A stretch of 64,000 nucleotides of DNA from Enterococcus hulanensis (GCF_005405485.1 NZ_BJED01000002.1:186001-250000), one strand, 5' to 3'; counted from the stretch's first letter, positions 42,266 through 52,586 are shown. The notes: a model not told the origin generated them from the sequence alone. Made by a program: numbers and translations.

Positions 42266-43183
42266 ATGACAACGATGATTGAAATTAGCGAAGTTAGTAA
42301 ACTATACAAGAATGAGGAGGTTGTCTCCAAAGTCAATATGGATATTAAAAAGGGAGAGATTTACGGGTTTTTAGGACCCAATGGCGCAGGGAAAACGACT
42401 ATCATGAAAATGATATTAAATTTAGTAAAACCATCGGCAGGAGAAGTTCGAATAAATAAAGAATTGATTCAAAAAAAATCATACAAATATTTAAAAAAAA
42501 TTGGAAATATTATCGAAACGCCTGTTTTTTATAATCAATTAACAGCCAAAGAAAATCTAGAGCTGCATAGTGAATATAATGATCGAATGAGCAACACAAG
42601 AATTGAAGAGGTCTTAGAACTTGTTGGACTCAAATCCGTTGGTAAAAAACTTGTAACTGAGTTTTCACTTGGGATGCGCCAAAGATTAGGAATTGCTAGG
42701 GCCATCTTAACAGACCCAGAAATCTTGATTTTAGATGAACCGATTAATGGACTTGATCCAATTGGAATTAAAGAAATTCGAGAATTATTGTTGTTTCTAA
42801 AAAATAATCATGGGATGACTATTCTGATTTCTAGTCACATCGTTTCTGAGATTGAGTGTATTGCCGACACTATTGGAGTTATTAATCAGGGAAAGCTCTT
42901 GAGAGAAGTCCAGTTATCGGAGATTAGAGCAAACGGAACCAGTCAATTAGTATTGGAAATTGACAATCCGGAAAAAGCCATAGCGGTACTTGAAGACCAG
43001 TTTGGCAATCCTGAAATTAAGCAAGTTGGTAAGACACTTTATCTGAAAAATACAGAAGTTGACCAGTCTTCAGTTATGCAATCACTGGTTAGAGCGAATC
43101 TAAAAATTTTGAAAATTGAGCAACATCAAGAAACATTGGAAGAATACTTTTTGAATATAATCAAAGGCGGGGAATCAGCATAA
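42266..43183 (+). CDS. ABC transporter ATP-binding protein (BcrA/lantibiotic-immunity type)
   Basis: 305 residues from ATG 42266, with GGGGGAG upstream. Walker A GPNGAGKTT, signature FSLGMRQRLGIARA, Walker B ILILDEPINGLDP and an H-loop His in ILISSHIVSEIE are all present. A C-terminal domain of about 80 residues is typical of BcrA/CcmA-like drug and bacteriocin exporters. It overlaps the permease gene by one base. The operon follows a peptide-type two-component system, which fits a bacteriocin or peptide antibiotic defence role. Confidence 0.9.
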   Translation: MTTMIEISEVSKLYKNEEVVSKVNMDIKKGEIYGFLGPNGAGKTTIMKMILNLVKPSAGEVRINKELIQKKSYKYLKKIGNIIETPVFYNQLTAKENLELHSEYNDRMSNTRIEEVLELVGLKSVGKKLVTEFSLGMRQRLGIARAILTDPEILILDEPINGLDPIGIKEIRELLLFLKNNHGMTILISSHIVSEIECIADTIGVINQGKLLREVQLSEIRANGTSQLVLEIDNPEKAIAVLEDQFGNPEIKQVGKTLYLKNTEVDQSSVMQSLVRANLKILKIEQHQETLEEYFLNIIKGGESA

Positions 43184-43884
43184 TGAAACTGATGAAACTT
43201 GAATGGAAAAAGAATCGTTTATCCAAATACTTTAAAACGACGCTTATTGCTACAGTGTTGATCTTCTTGATCACGGCATTTATGGCAAAGATGGCCCAAA
43301 ATCAAGGGGAGTTGATGTTCACTAACTTTAATAGCTATATGTCTTTTGTTAATATCATTATTCGAGTCGTGTTCGTCATTTTTTCTGCCGTACTGCTCTC
43401 TCGTCTGGTGATAGATGAGTACAAGAATAAAACACTTCAAGTATTATTTACGTATCCTGTAAATCGAAAGAACGTCATCCAGAGTAAGCTAATGTTAATT
43501 ATGGGATTTTGTTTTGTAAGCATTCTATTTTCAACGATAGTGATTAGCCTGCTGACATTCATGGTGAATCCAAAGCTGGAACTTTTTCCACAACTATTGG
43601 AACTGGGAGATGTCATCAATACGTTCCCTACAATTATTACCATATCAATCATGACAGCTTGCTTAAGTCTTATCCCACTTTATTTTGGAATGAAAAAAAA
43701 ATCTAGTTCGACCACTATTACTTGGGGAGTAATTATCGGCCTCTTAGTGAACGCGACTGTTTCAGACGGTGCAGCTACAGTAAATATGGTGCAACTTTTA
43801 GTTATTCCAGGAATTTTAGCATTAGTCGGCTTAACCATTGTATATTTCACTTTTCGCCACATAGAAAGTCAAGATATTCTCTAG
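43183..43884 (+). CDS. ABC-2 type permease
   Basis: 233 residues with six membrane helices (near 18-36, 52-75, 100-125, 147-165, 175-195, 205-225), matching BcrB/lantibiotic-immunity permeases such as EcsB/MutE types. It starts on the last base of the ATPase gene (TAATG). It would form the channel of the exporter and remove or exclude membrane-active peptides; the substrate is unknown. Confidence 0.83.
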   Translation: MKLMKLEWKKNRLSKYFKTTLIATVLIFLITAFMAKMAQNQGELMFTNFNSYMSFVNIIIRVVFVIFSAVLLSRLVIDEYKNKTLQVLFTYPVNRKNVIQSKLMLIMGFCFVSILFSTIVISLLTFMVNPKLELFPQLLELGDVINTFPTIITISIMTACLSLIPLYFGMKKKSSSTTITWGVIIGLLVNATVSDGAATVNMVQLLVIPGILALVGLTIVYFTFRHIESQDIL

Positions 43885-43899
43885 AAAGGAGAGGCAGAT

Positions 43900-44544
43900 A
43901 TGAAAAAAATTTATTTAATCGGTGGAATAGTTTTATTATTAGCAGGGTACATTATCTGGGATAATTCATTTCGGAAAGAAACGAGTGAAGAATTTCCGAT
44001 CCAGAAAATAGAACAAATAGATATTAATACGAAGGAATGGGATGTCCAACTCGTTCAATCGAATGGAACAAACATTGAGGTGGTTGCGGATGGATTAGGG
44101 AAAAATAATGCAGCTACTGCAACGATGAAAGATAGTACTTTAAAAGTGGAACAAAAAAAATCTGAAGGCGATTTTTTTGGCGGGTTCAGTTTTAAAAATA
44201 ATAGAAAAATGAAGATTATGTTACCAGTCTTATATTTGAAAAATTTAAACGTTGAGACCCAGTCTGGTGAGATTCAGTTAAAAGAACTACCGCTTAGGAA
44301 TCTGTCTATCATGAGCAACAGTGGAGATATCTATATACAAAAGATCACTAGTATCGGAAGTAAAAAAACGACAATTAAGACTGGAACTGGAGACATTGAT
44401 GTATCCTTTAAAGTCAAACCAACTAATCTTAAATTGAAAACTTTCTCTAATGAGATCGATAATGAACTAGGCAGAAACAAATTTGGTAAGGGAGAGAATC
44501 AGTTAGATTTAATATGTCCTAAAGGCGCACTGTCAATTTTCTAA
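43900..44544 (+). CDS. DUF4097 family membrane-anchored beta-helix protein
   Basis: 214 residues. A single N-terminal membrane anchor (about 5-22) leads to a beta-repeat domain with the DUF4097 pattern (LNVETQSGEIQLKELPLRNLSIMSNSGDIYI, TTIKTGTGDIDVSF). Such proteins (LiaG/LiaX-like) often accompany envelope-stress or peptide-sensing systems. A good AGGAG ribosome site lies 15 bases after the permease stop, in the same operon. It probably acts outside the membrane; function unknown. Confidence 0.8.
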   Translation: MKKIYLIGGIVLLLAGYIIWDNSFRKETSEEFPIQKIEQIDINTKEWDVQLVQSNGTNIEVVADGLGKNNAATATMKDSTLKVEQKKSEGDFFGGFSFKNNRKMKIMLPVLYLKNLNVETQSGEIQLKELPLRNLSIMSNSGDIYIQKITSIGSKKTTIKTGTGDIDVSFKVKPTNLKLKTFSNEIDNELGRNKFGKGENQLDLICPKGALSIF

Positions 44545-44669
44545 TTGTCTTAAATTCAAATTGCGGATTATCGAAAAAATTGATTCAATAGGCGGATTAG
44601 GTTTATCTGAAATCGTTCATGCTTAGGTTAATGAGAAATCGAAGCAAAATCTTATTCCGAACATAGAAA

Positions 44670-44715
44670 AATCAAGTTTCCAATTCAAACATTGAGTTGG
44701 AAACTTGATTTTTTT
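44670..44715. terminator. Bidirectional terminator
   Basis: AATCAAGTTTCCAA / TTGGAAACTTGATT, a 14-bp stem with T7 in the plus direction and T5 on the minus strand. It ends both the DUF4097 operon and the convergent dehydrogenase gene. Confidence 0.92.
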
Positions 44716-44734
44716 CGTATTTGATAAAAATTTT

Positions 44735-45814
44735 TTATTGCGTCAACGCTTCTAACGCCTTCATCTTTTGTATCACAAGTTCTGGCGTGATGGTTTGTTT
44801 CATTAGATGGATCATTTCGCCGGGGCTGCAGGTGCGTTCGGCAACGGCTTGGTATTCTTCTTCAGTTAGATGCAAATCCATAGCAGCTAAATTGGTCGGT
44901 AAGTCTAATTGATGATAGAAGGGCAACAGCTGCTCGATCTCCGCTAGATTATCTTCAATCATTAATTGAACTAAAATTCCGTAAGCGACTTTGTTGCCGT
45001 GAAGCTGATGATGACTGTCAGGTAAGACGGTCAAGGCATCATGGAGTGAATGAGCGCCAGCGGTTCGACCATATTCATCGCCGAAGCCGCCTACCATGCC
45101 GGCTAATAAGATATTGGCTTCCACCACATCGATAAAGGCTTGATTAATTTGTTTTTGTTCCATCGCTGCTAGAGCATCTGCGCTTTGAGTCAGGAGAATC
45201 TCGCGACATTTTTGAGCGGCAAACTCTGCAACCTGAACTTCGACCGGCTTCACAGCCAGTTGGGAGATGATCGCATGGGATTCGTACCATTTTGCCAAGG
45301 TGTCGCCGATACCGGCGATCATTAATTCCCGCGGCGAGTGTAAAATAATCTCAGGATCGATCAAAACCAGATCGCTGGCTTTTGGAAAGATATCATAGCG
45401 CAGCATCACGCCGGCTTCATTATAAACCACACTCAGTGGTGTATAAGCAGCGCAGGTGGCTGCCAAGGTTGGCAGGATGATGATGGGCAGCTGGACTTTG
45501 TAGGCGACAAGTTTGCCTAAATCGGCGACTTTGCCGCCGCCAACTGCAATAATGCCGTCAAATTTTTCTTTAGTGCATAAAGACGCAAAATTTTCCGCGG
45601 CAGAATCAGTACATTGACCGCCATAATAATGGAAAGTTTTTGTTATTGATAACTCAGGAAAATAAGCTTTAACTGCTTGCCAAGATTTTTCGCCATGAAG
45701 AATCAGGACGTTTTCTATTTTTCTTCTATTAAGATGGGATTCTAGAGAGTCCCAAGCATGTTCTTTAAGTTCATATTCTTGCGGCGCGCCGCGGACGATC
45801 AGTTGTTTTGTCAT
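44735..45814 (-). CDS. Iron-containing alcohol dehydrogenase (glycerol dehydrogenase-like)
   Basis: 359 residues, family III dehydrogenase. The NAD-binding GGGKVADLGK motif, PTLAATCAAYTPLSVVY, the metal-site region AGIGDTLAKWYES and the two His-containing segments GAHSLHDAL and HGNKVAYGI are visible. It resembles GldA-type enzymes that oxidise glycerol or related polyols, but several members of this subgroup act on unknown hydroxy compounds. It is divergent from the glutamine-type ABC operon. The start ATG has only a weak ribosome site (GAAAGAAG). Confidence 0.87.
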   Translation of the reverse strand: MTKQLIVRGAPQEYELKEHAWDSLESHLNRRKIENVLILHGEKSWQAVKAYFPELSITKTFHYYGGQCTDSAAENFASLCTKEKFDGIIAVGGGKVADLGKLVAYKVQLPIIILPTLAATCAAYTPLSVVYNEAGVMLRYDIFPKASDLVLIDPEIILHSPRELMIAGIGDTLAKWYESHAIISQLAVKPVEVQVAEFAAQKCREILLTQSADALAAMEQKQINQAFIDVVEANILLAGMVGGFGDEYGRTAGAHSLHDALTVLPDSHHQLHGNKVAYGILVQLMIEDNLAEIEQLLPFYHQLDLPTNLAAMDLHLTEEEYQAVAERTCSPGEMIHLMKQTITPELVIQKMKALEALTQ

Positions 45815-45966
45815 GGGAAAACTTCTTTCATTATTTTTTTAGATAACTCTTTTTTTATTATAAGGGTTGTGGTAGTATAAATGCAAGTTGCTTTTTGAAT
45901 ATTTATTCTTTAATTATTTGTATAAGTATATTATTATTCATTATTTGGAAAAAGGGAGCGGGATGG

Positions 45967-47418
45967 ATGAAAAAGAAAATTGGCGCATTGCTTACGGTCT
46001 TGCTGATGCTGTTAAGCTTTTTACCGGCAAAGGCACAAGGAGCAGAAAAGGATGCAATCTACGAACGGATTCAACAAAGCGGGGAGCTGGTCGTCGGCTT
46101 ATCGGCGGATTATGCACCCTATGAATTCCATGCAGATGTGGATGGAAAAGATAAAATCGTCGGTTTTGATGTGTCGATCGCAGAAAAAATCGCAAAAGAT
46201 ATGGGCGTTAAGCTGAAAATTGAAGAGCTTGGTTTTGATGCGCTGCTAGGTGGGTTGAAAACTGGAAAGATCGATTTAGTTATTTCCGGCATGTCGATCA
46301 CAGAGGAACGGTTGAAGGAAGTTGATTTCTCTGATCCGTATTTCGTTGTTCAGCAAAATGTCTTAGTGCGCAAAGGCGACAAGGATAAATATAAGACGAC
46401 TGAGGATTTTAAAGGATTAGCAGTCGGCGCACAAAAGCAGACGACGCAAGAGGATTTGATTAAAAATGAAATGACTGGGGCAGAACCAACTTCATTGCAA
46501 AAGGTGCCTGACTTAGTTAATAACCTATTGAATAAAAAAGTTGAAGCAGTTGTATTGGAACAGCCAGTGGCCGAAGCTTATGTTCAACAAAGCGATAATG
46601 TGGAAATTGCCCCAGTCAAGTTTGAACAGGGTGAAAAGGTAACGGCGATCGCGATGTCGAAAAACACGCCGGAATTGAAAGAGCATGTCAACGCTTCGAT
46701 CAAAACAATTAATGACAAGGATCTGCTGAAGGGTTATCAAAAAGAAGCCAATGAATTGATGTTCCAAGGCGAGCAATCATTTCTACAAAAATATGGTCCT
46801 TACTATTTAAATGGTGCGAAGTATACGATCTTGCTGGCCTTTGTAGGTGTTTTATTTGGTTTGATTTTTGGTAGTTTATTAGCCTTGATGAAGCTGAGCA
46901 AGAGCAAACTTTTGAAGGCGCTGGCGGTTATCTACATCGAATATGTTCGGGGAACACCGCTATTAGTTCAAATCTTTATCGTGTATTTCGGAACCGGCGT
47001 GATCGGTTTAGACTTGTCGAAATTACTGGCTGGTTGTATCGCGGTCTCGCTGAATAGTGCGGCCTATGTCGCAGAAATCGTGCGGGCAGGGATCAACGCC
47101 GTCAACAAGGGTCAAATGGAAGCCGCTCGTTCTTTAGGGATGAACCAAAAAGAAGCGATGCGTTATATCGTTTTCCCGCAAGCCATCAAGAATATCTTGC
47201 CGGCATTAGGAAATGAGTTCGTAACGATTATCAAGGAATCTTCTGTCGTTTCGGTTATCGGGGTGTCGGAATTGATCTTCCAAACAGGTGTGGTGCAGGG
47301 TGCCAGCTTCAAGCCGTTCTTACCATACGTGCTGGTTTCGCTGATCTACTTTGTCTTGACCTTCTGTATTTCCCGTCTATTAGGGTTAGTTGAAAGGAGA
47401 ATGGGTCTGAATGATTAA
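45967..47418 (+). CDS. glnP: Amino acid ABC transporter, substrate-binding protein fused to permease
   Basis: 483 residues from ATG 45967, with GGGAGCGGG upstream. A signal peptide (about 1-27) leads to a type 3 solute-binding domain (about 35-265; [29 protein letters not shown]). The permease domain (about 280-483) has the [22 protein letters not shown] coupling loop. Lactobacillales GlnP proteins are such fusions and import glutamine/glutamate or other polar amino acids. It overlaps the ATPase gene by 8 bases. Confidence 0.94.
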   Translation: MKKKIGALLTVLLMLLSFLPAKAQGAEKDAIYERIQQSGELVVGLSADYAPYEFHADVDGKDKIVGFDVSIAEKIAKDMGVKLKIEELGFDALLGGLKTGKIDLVISGMSITEERLKEVDFSDPYFVVQQNVLVRKGDKDKYKTTEDFKGLAVGAQKQTTQEDLIKNEMTGAEPTSLQKVPDLVNNLLNKKVEAVVLEQPVAEAYVQQSDNVEIAPVKFEQGEKVTAIAMSKNTPELKEHVNASIKTINDKDLLKGYQKEANELMFQGEQSFLQKYGPYYLNGAKYTILLAFVGVLFGLIFGSLLALMKLSKSKLLKALAVIYIEYVRGTPLLVQIFIVYFGTGVIGLDLSKLLAGCIAVSLNSAAYVAEIVRAGINAVNKGQMEAARSLGMNQKEAMRYIVFPQAIKNILPALGNEFVTIIKESSVVSVIGVSELIFQTGVVQGASFKPFLPYVLVSLIYFVLTFCISRLLGLVERRMGLND

Positions 47419-48133
47419 TGTAAAACAACTGTCAAAAAGTTTTGGCGATAATGAAGTCTTAAAATCCATCGATCTAACGGTCAAGGAAGGGGAAGTGGTG
47501 GTAATCATCGGTCCTTCCGGGAGCGGGAAAAGTACGATTTTACGCTGCTTGAACTTATTGGAGGAACCAACCTCCGGCGAGATCTTTTTCGAAGGACAGA
47601 ACATTACCGCTCCTGACAGCAATATCGACCAGATTCGCCAAAAAATGGGGATGGTGTTCCAAAGCTTTAACCTGTTTCCCCATATGAGTGTGGTGGAAAA
47701 TCTGACGATCACACCAGTAAAAATCAAAAAAGAAGATCCAACCAAAGCCAAAGAAGCAGCCTTGGCGTTGTTAGATCAGGTGGGCTTGAAGGAAAAAGCT
47801 GACAGCTATCCATCGAGTTTATCCGGCGGGCAGCAGCAGCGGGTGGCGATCGCGCGAGCATTGGCCATGAATCCGGATGTGATGCTGTTTGACGAACCGA
47901 CTTCAGCGCTTGACCCGGAAATGGTCGGAGAAGTATTGGCCGTTATGCAGGATCTGGCTAAAAAAGGCATGACCATGGTAGTGGTGACTCACGAGATGGG
48001 CTTTGCCAAAGAGGTGGCGGATCGTGTAATCTTTATGGCGGATGGCGTCATTCAAGAAGAAGGTACCCCAGAGGAAATCTTTGATCATCCGCAAAATAGT
48101 CGGACTCAGGATTTCTTGAATAAGGTATTGTAA
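47411..48133 (+). CDS. glnQ: Amino acid ABC transporter ATP-binding protein
   Basis: 240 residues. Walker [10 protein letters not shown], signature [15 protein letters not shown], Walker [15 protein letters not shown] and H-loop [13 protein letters not shown] are all present, typical of the polar amino acid uptake group. It energises the fused binding-protein/permease encoded just upstream. The aminotransferase gene follows after 20 bases, suggesting that import and transamination of the same amino acid are co-expressed. Confidence 0.95.
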   Translation: MINVKQLSKSFGDNEVLKSIDLTVKEGEVVVIIGPSGSGKSTILRCLNLLEEPTSGEIFFEGQNITAPDSNIDQIRQKMGMVFQSFNLFPHMSVVENLTITPVKIKKEDPTKAKEAALALLDQVGLKEKADSYPSSLSGGQQQRVAIARALAMNPDVMLFDEPTSALDPEMVGEVLAVMQDLAKKGMTMVVVTHEMGFAKEVADRVIFMADGVIQEEGTPEEIFDHPQNSRTQDFLNKVL

Positions 48134-48153
48134 TAAGAGGCGGAGGAATCAGG

Positions 48154-49305
48154 ATGGATAAAAGTAAAATCGCGCGACGCTTTCAGCAGCCGGCAGAGAA
48201 TTTGCTGATGAAGATCGCTGTTTTAGCAAAGGAAAAAGAAGATATTATTGATTTGTCGATCGGCGATCCAGATTTGATCACCAATCCGGCGATCATCGAA
48301 GCGGCTTATACCGATGTGAAAAAGGGTGCGACGAATTACACGGCACCTGACGGCAGTAAGGAATTTCTACAGACCGTCGTTGATTTTTACCAAAAGAAAT
48401 ATGATCTGAACTTTCAAGTCAATCAGGTTCGGGCGACGGTTGGTGCTTTGCATGGAATGTATCTAGTGATGCAGGTGCTGCTTGATCCCGGCGATGAAGT
48501 GATTATTCATGAGCCGTATTTTTCACCGTATCGCGAACAGGTTACTCTATCTGGCGGAACATCGGTTTTTGTTCCGACGTATGAGGAAAACGGCTTTCAA
48601 TTAGATGTGGCGGATTTAAAGGCCGCCATCACGGATCGAACGAAGGCGATCATCATTAATTCGCCGAATAATCCAACAGGGGCAGTTTTTTCCGAGGCGA
48701 CCTTGAAGCAAATCGCGGAAGTTGCCATCGAAAATGAGCTTTTCATTATTTCCGATGAAATCTATGAAGACTTTGCCTTTAAAGAAAAATTTGTGCCGAT
48801 GGCGCGGCTTGCGCCGGAAAATACGATCACGATCAGCGGTGTGTCGAAGGGCTTTGCCATGACTGGCTGGCGCTTAGGCTACATGGTCGCACCGGCATAC
48901 ATCAATCAAGTCGCAGGTATGATCAACGAAAGCATTACTTATTCCGCACCGACAGCATCACAGCGCGGCGGGATTTACGCGTTGAACCATTATGAGGAGC
49001 TGGTTCCGCCGACGGTAGCGATTTTTAAGGAGCGTTTGGCTTATATTGAAAAAAGAGTGGCGGAAATTCCATATTTGACCTTGCCATCAGTTGCTGGCAG
49101 CATGTATGCTTTTATTAATATCAGTAAAAGCGGACTCGACTCAGTGACATTTGTGGAAAAAGTTCTGGAACAAAGCGGCGTGCTGTTCGTTCCGGGAAAA
49201 GCCTTCGGGGAAAATGTGGGGGACGACTATATTCGTCTGGCAGCCACACAACCGCTGGAGGTTTTAGCAGAGGCCTTTGATCGATTGGCGAAGTTGAGCT
49301 TTTAG
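48154..49305 (+). CDS. Class I/II pyridoxal-phosphate aminotransferase
   Basis: 383 residues, fold type I. The PLP lysine is Lys232 in SGVSKGFAMTGWRLGY; the NSPNNPTGAVF and ISDEIYEDF motifs and the late Arg in YIRLAATQP fit aspartate/aromatic aminotransferases of the Igamma subgroup. Its place behind glnPQ suggests action on the imported amino acid; the exact substrate is not readable. CGGAGG lies before the ATG. Confidence 0.9.
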   Translation: MDKSKIARRFQQPAENLLMKIAVLAKEKEDIIDLSIGDPDLITNPAIIEAAYTDVKKGATNYTAPDGSKEFLQTVVDFYQKKYDLNFQVNQVRATVGALHGMYLVMQVLLDPGDEVIIHEPYFSPYREQVTLSGGTSVFVPTYEENGFQLDVADLKAAITDRTKAIIINSPNNPTGAVFSEATLKQIAEVAIENELFIISDEIYEDFAFKEKFVPMARLAPENTITISGVSKGFAMTGWRLGYMVAPAYINQVAGMINESITYSAPTASQRGGIYALNHYEELVPPTVAIFKERLAYIEKRVAEIPYLTLPSVAGSMYAFINISKSGLDSVTFVEKVLEQSGVLFVPGKAFGENVGDDYIRLAATQPLEVLAEAFDRLAKLSF

Positions 49306-49378
49306 CTCGCAAAAGGCGGCACGTTCTGAGAGGTATTTCTTTACTGGTCTTATTATAGTAGAGACAGGAGGAAAATGA

Positions 49379-50230
49379 ATGGAATGGTTAGATCATTTCA
49401 ATAAAAGTATTGCTTATGTGGAGGAGAATTTAGCGGGTGCGATCGATTTGGACAAGGCGGCGCAATTGGCCCAGTGCTCCAGCTATCATTATCAGCGGAT
49501 GTTTTCTTATATCGCGGGAGTCACGTTAGGTGAGTACATTCGGCGGCGCAGGATGAGTCTGGCGGGAGTTGATCTGCAGCGGGGCGAGAAAGTCATCGAT
49601 GTTGCTGCGAAATATGAGTATGATTCTCCCACGTCTTTTAATCGGGTGTTCAAGGGTGTCCACGGAATCACGCCGAAAGAAGCCAAGCAAGCAGGGGCAA
49701 AATTGACTAGCTATCCCATGCTGACCTTCAAACTTACAGTAAGGGGAGTACACGCGATGGAATATCAATTAATCGACAAAGAAGCTTTTCACGTAACGGG
49801 ACTTGGATTGAAAATCGAACAGAACATGGAGGTAGCTCAAAAACGGATTCCAGAATTTTGGAACGAAGTGGCTGCTAGCGGCGAATTGCAAAAATTGCTG
49901 CCGATCATGGATCAAAGCAATCCGGGGGTCTTAGGTATCAGCTTAATGACTTCGGAAATCCAAGATAAGTGGGAGTATGTGATCGGTGTCGTCAGCGAAG
50001 AAAAGGCAGAAGGCTTTGAGCAATATGAGATACCTGCTGCGAAGTGGGCGATTTTCTCAGGAACAGGACCAATGCCGGGAGCGATCCAAGAGCTGCAGAC
50101 GCAAGTCTTTCAGGAGTGGCTGCCGACCTCTGGCTTTGAATACGACGAGCTGCCGGATATTGAATTGTATCTGGATGCTAATCCGGAAAATGCTCAGTTC
50201 CAAGTCTGGCTGCCGGTTCGGGCGAAATAA
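49379..50230 (+). CDS. AraC family regulator with GyrI-like effector-binding domain
   Basis: 283 residues. The N-terminal AraC DNA-binding domain (1-105; DKAAQLAQCSSYHYQRMFSYIAGVTLGEYIRRRRM, and YEYDSPTSFNRVFKGVHGITPKEAK) is joined to a C-terminal GyrI-like/BmrR-type ligand domain (about 125-283). This arrangement is as in Rob/SoxS-like multidrug regulators. CAGGAGG precedes ATG 49379. Target unknown; it may regulate itself or the following ATPase. Confidence 0.9.
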   Translation: MEWLDHFNKSIAYVEENLAGAIDLDKAAQLAQCSSYHYQRMFSYIAGVTLGEYIRRRRMSLAGVDLQRGEKVIDVAAKYEYDSPTSFNRVFKGVHGITPKEAKQAGAKLTSYPMLTFKLTVRGVHAMEYQLIDKEAFHVTGLGLKIEQNMEVAQKRIPEFWNEVAASGELQKLLPIMDQSNPGVLGISLMTSEIQDKWEYVIGVVSEEKAEGFEQYEIPAAKWAIFSGTGPMPGAIQELQTQVFQEWLPTSGFEYDELPDIELYLDANPENAQFQVWLPVRAK

Positions 50231-50234
50231 AGAA

Positions 50235-50267
50235 GAAGCTGTTCGAGAGCGAACAGCTTCTTTTTTT
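50235..50267. terminator. Bidirectional terminator
   Basis: GAAGCTGTTCG-AGAG-CGAACAGCTTC plus seven T; the minus direction also has T-rich sequence. It separates the AraC gene from the convergent ATPase. Confidence 0.93.
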
Positions 50268-50279
50268 GTGGTCGTTAGG

Positions 50280-52586
50280 CTAAAGAAAAGCGAAGTTCAT
50301 TTTAGCGATTCGCTTGGCTAGCGGCTTCCACACTAAAACATTAACGATCATCAGAAGTACAAAACAACCAAAAATCGGAAAGGTCATGGTACCGATGGAA
50401 AGCAAGTTATGAAACAATGCCGCCGTTGCAAAGCTGCCGATGGTGGTCGTGCTGACCAAGAACAGCCGCAAGGAATTAAAGGGTTGGCATGATTTCATCA
50501 CCGCAAAACAGCTGATACCCAGCAGCAGATAATACATCAGTGTCCGTGAATCTAGCGCAGTGAAGAAAAATTGCCCAAACAACCAGACCAAGACAACGTT
50601 GAACAGTACTAAAATTCCACTAGGCAGCGCTCGTTTGATAGCAGTCGGTAAAAAGCGCCCTTGGATTTTTCGATTATCCGCTTCAAAGGATAGGAAGAAG
50701 GAAGGATAGCCTTCAATCGCCAAATCGATTAACGTGATCTGGAGCGGAATGAATGGAAAAGTGGAGACCGTTAAAATACAGAACAGCGAGACCAGCAGCG
50801 AATAAATGGTTTTGATAAAGAAAACACCGGAAGAACGGGTGATATTGTTAATCACTCGTCGGCCTTCAAAAATAATCGCCGGCAAACTGCCGAAATTTGA
50901 ATCCAGCAAAACGACGTCGGCAATTTGCCGCGTAGCATCGTCGCCTTCAGCCATGGCGATGGAAATGTCGGCTTCCCGCAAAGCGAGAATATCATTCACA
51001 CCATCGCCTGTCATCCCGACCGTCTGCTCCTGTGATTTCAATTCGTGGATCAGCAATTTTTTCTGCTGGGGAGTCACGCGACCGAAAATCGAGTGGCTGT
51101 GAGCGAGTTCGCGAATCTCTGCTTCATTTGAATAGTTTGAAAGATCAATCGCCTTTTGGTAATCGACAAAGCCGGCTTTTTCAGCGATCGCTGATACAGT
51201 CTTAGGGTTATCCCCTGAAATAATTTTCAACTCGACACCTTGTTCGGTTAAAAAGTTCAAGGTGTCTTTGGCGTTTGCTCGAATCGGATCACTCAAGGTC
51301 AGAAAAGCAATCGGCGATAGACCAGTCGGCTGGTCTGAGATCCCGCTCGATGATAAAGCGATCAAAAGAATGCGCAGACCGGCTTCTTGATAGTGCTGAA
51401 TGATCGCGGGAATTTCCTCGGCCGACAAAAGATTCTCTGGTGAGCCTAAGTACAAGGTAATGTTGCTCTCGAGGGTCACTGCGCCGTATTTTCGTTCGGA
51501 GGAGAAGGGAAGGACTTGTTTTGCCGGAACCTGTGCGCCTTCTCCAAAATAATGATTCAAGGCCTGTGCGGTGGGATTGCTGTCCTCGGTGGCCGCTAAA
51601 TAGCTGGTCATCAGAGTAGGAAGGGTGCTGCGATATGTTTCGTCTAAAAGATAGAGGTTTTCTACCTGCATGTTCCCCTCGGTCAATGTTCCGGTCTTAT
51701 CCAAACAAAGAACGTCCATATGAGCCAAATTTTCGATGGCGTACATGTTTTGTACGAGCACTTGCTTTTTGGCCAGCTTTAAGACGCCGGTGGTCAAGGC
51801 GATGCTGATCAGTAAGACTAAGCCCTTCGGCAGCATACCTAAAAGAGCCGCGACAGAAGCCACGACCGCCGTATAAGTCGAGCTGTCCCGCAGGAAGAAG
51901 GCTTCGATGAAAAGCAAGATTCCGATAGGCAGTATAATGAAACTGGTAAATTTCGAGATTTTTTGGATCGACTGGATCAGCTCTGATTTGATAGGTTTGG
52001 CCGCTTTGGTTTCATTGATGATTTTGGCGGCGTAATTCTCTGCTCCGACGTGCTGCACTTCTGCCAGCAACTGTCCGCTGGTTAAATAACTGCCCGATAG
52101 AATTTCGGACTCCGCTTTTTTGACGATTGTATCGGATTCACCCGTCAGCAGGGATTCATTGACCTCGGCTAAACCATCTAGGACCCGCATATCGCTGGGA
52201 ATCTGTTCGCCAGCCTTTAACAGGACATAATCTCCTAAGACCAGTTGATCGGGGGCGATGGCTTGTTTCTTTCCGTCTCGGATAACGGTGATGTCGTTTT
52301 GAGCCAAGAGGGTCAAACGGTCGACCATTTTCTTGGCGCGAAGCTCTTGAACGATCCCGATAATGATATTCAGGATGATGATTGAGATAAAAAACATGTT
52401 GCTGTAGGCTTTCACTGCGAATAAACAAGCCGCTAAAAGAAAATTCAGCAGGTTGAACAGCGTCAAGGTGTTTTCACGAATGATCGTGCCGGTGGATTTC
52501 GCCGGGTTCATCCGGTAGTCATTGGTTTGTCCAGCGGCGATCCGCTCCTTGACCTGTTTTTCGGTTAAGCCGGTAAATAATTGCAT
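50280..52586 (-). CDS. P-type cation-transporting ATPase (CtpE/P2-like)
   Basis: 768 residues. Complete P-type set: actuator TGES (148-151), phosphorylated Asp296 in DKTGTLT, and hinge MTGDGVNDILALREADISIAMAEGDDATRQIADVV. Helix 4 reads LPKGL (253-256) where P2 ATPases usually have PEGL, replacing the ion-ligating Glu by Lys. No N-terminal metal-binding domain or CPC motif is seen, so a heavy-metal pump is unlikely. The closest type is the CtpE-like Ca2+/Mg2+ transporter group. It may have altered ion specificity. Confidence 0.88.
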   Translation of the reverse strand: MQLFTGLTEKQVKERIAAGQTNDYRMNPAKSTGTIIRENTLTLFNLLNFLLAACLFAVKAYSNMFFISIIILNIIIGIVQELRAKKMVDRLTLLAQNDITVIRDGKKQAIAPDQLVLGDYVLLKAGEQIPSDMRVLDGLAEVNESLLTGESDTIVKKAESEILSGSYLTSGQLLAEVQHVGAENYAAKIINETKAAKPIKSELIQSIQKISKFTSFIILPIGILLFIEAFFLRDSSTYTAVVASVAALLGMLPKGLVLLISIALTTGVLKLAKKQVLVQNMYAIENLAHMDVLCLDKTGTLTEGNMQVENLYLLDETYRSTLPTLMTSYLAATEDSNPTAQALNHYFGEGAQVPAKQVLPFSSERKYGAVTLESNITLYLGSPENLLSAEEIPAIIQHYQEAGLRILLIALSSSGISDQPTGLSPIAFLTLSDPIRANAKDTLNFLTEQGVELKIISGDNPKTVSAIAEKAGFVDYQKAIDLSNYSNEAEIRELAHSHSIFGRVTPQQKKLLIHELKSQEQTVGMTGDGVNDILALREADISIAMAEGDDATRQIADVVLLDSNFGSLPAIIFEGRRVINNITRSSGVFFIKTIYSLLVSLFCILTVSTFPFIPLQITLIDLAIEGYPSFFLSFEADNRKIQGRFLPTAIKRALPSGILVLFNVVLVWLFGQFFFTALDSRTLMYYLLLGISCFAVMKSCQPFNSLRLFLVSTTTIGSFATAALFHNLLSIGTMTFPIFGCFVLLMIVNVLVWKPLAKRIAKMNFAFL

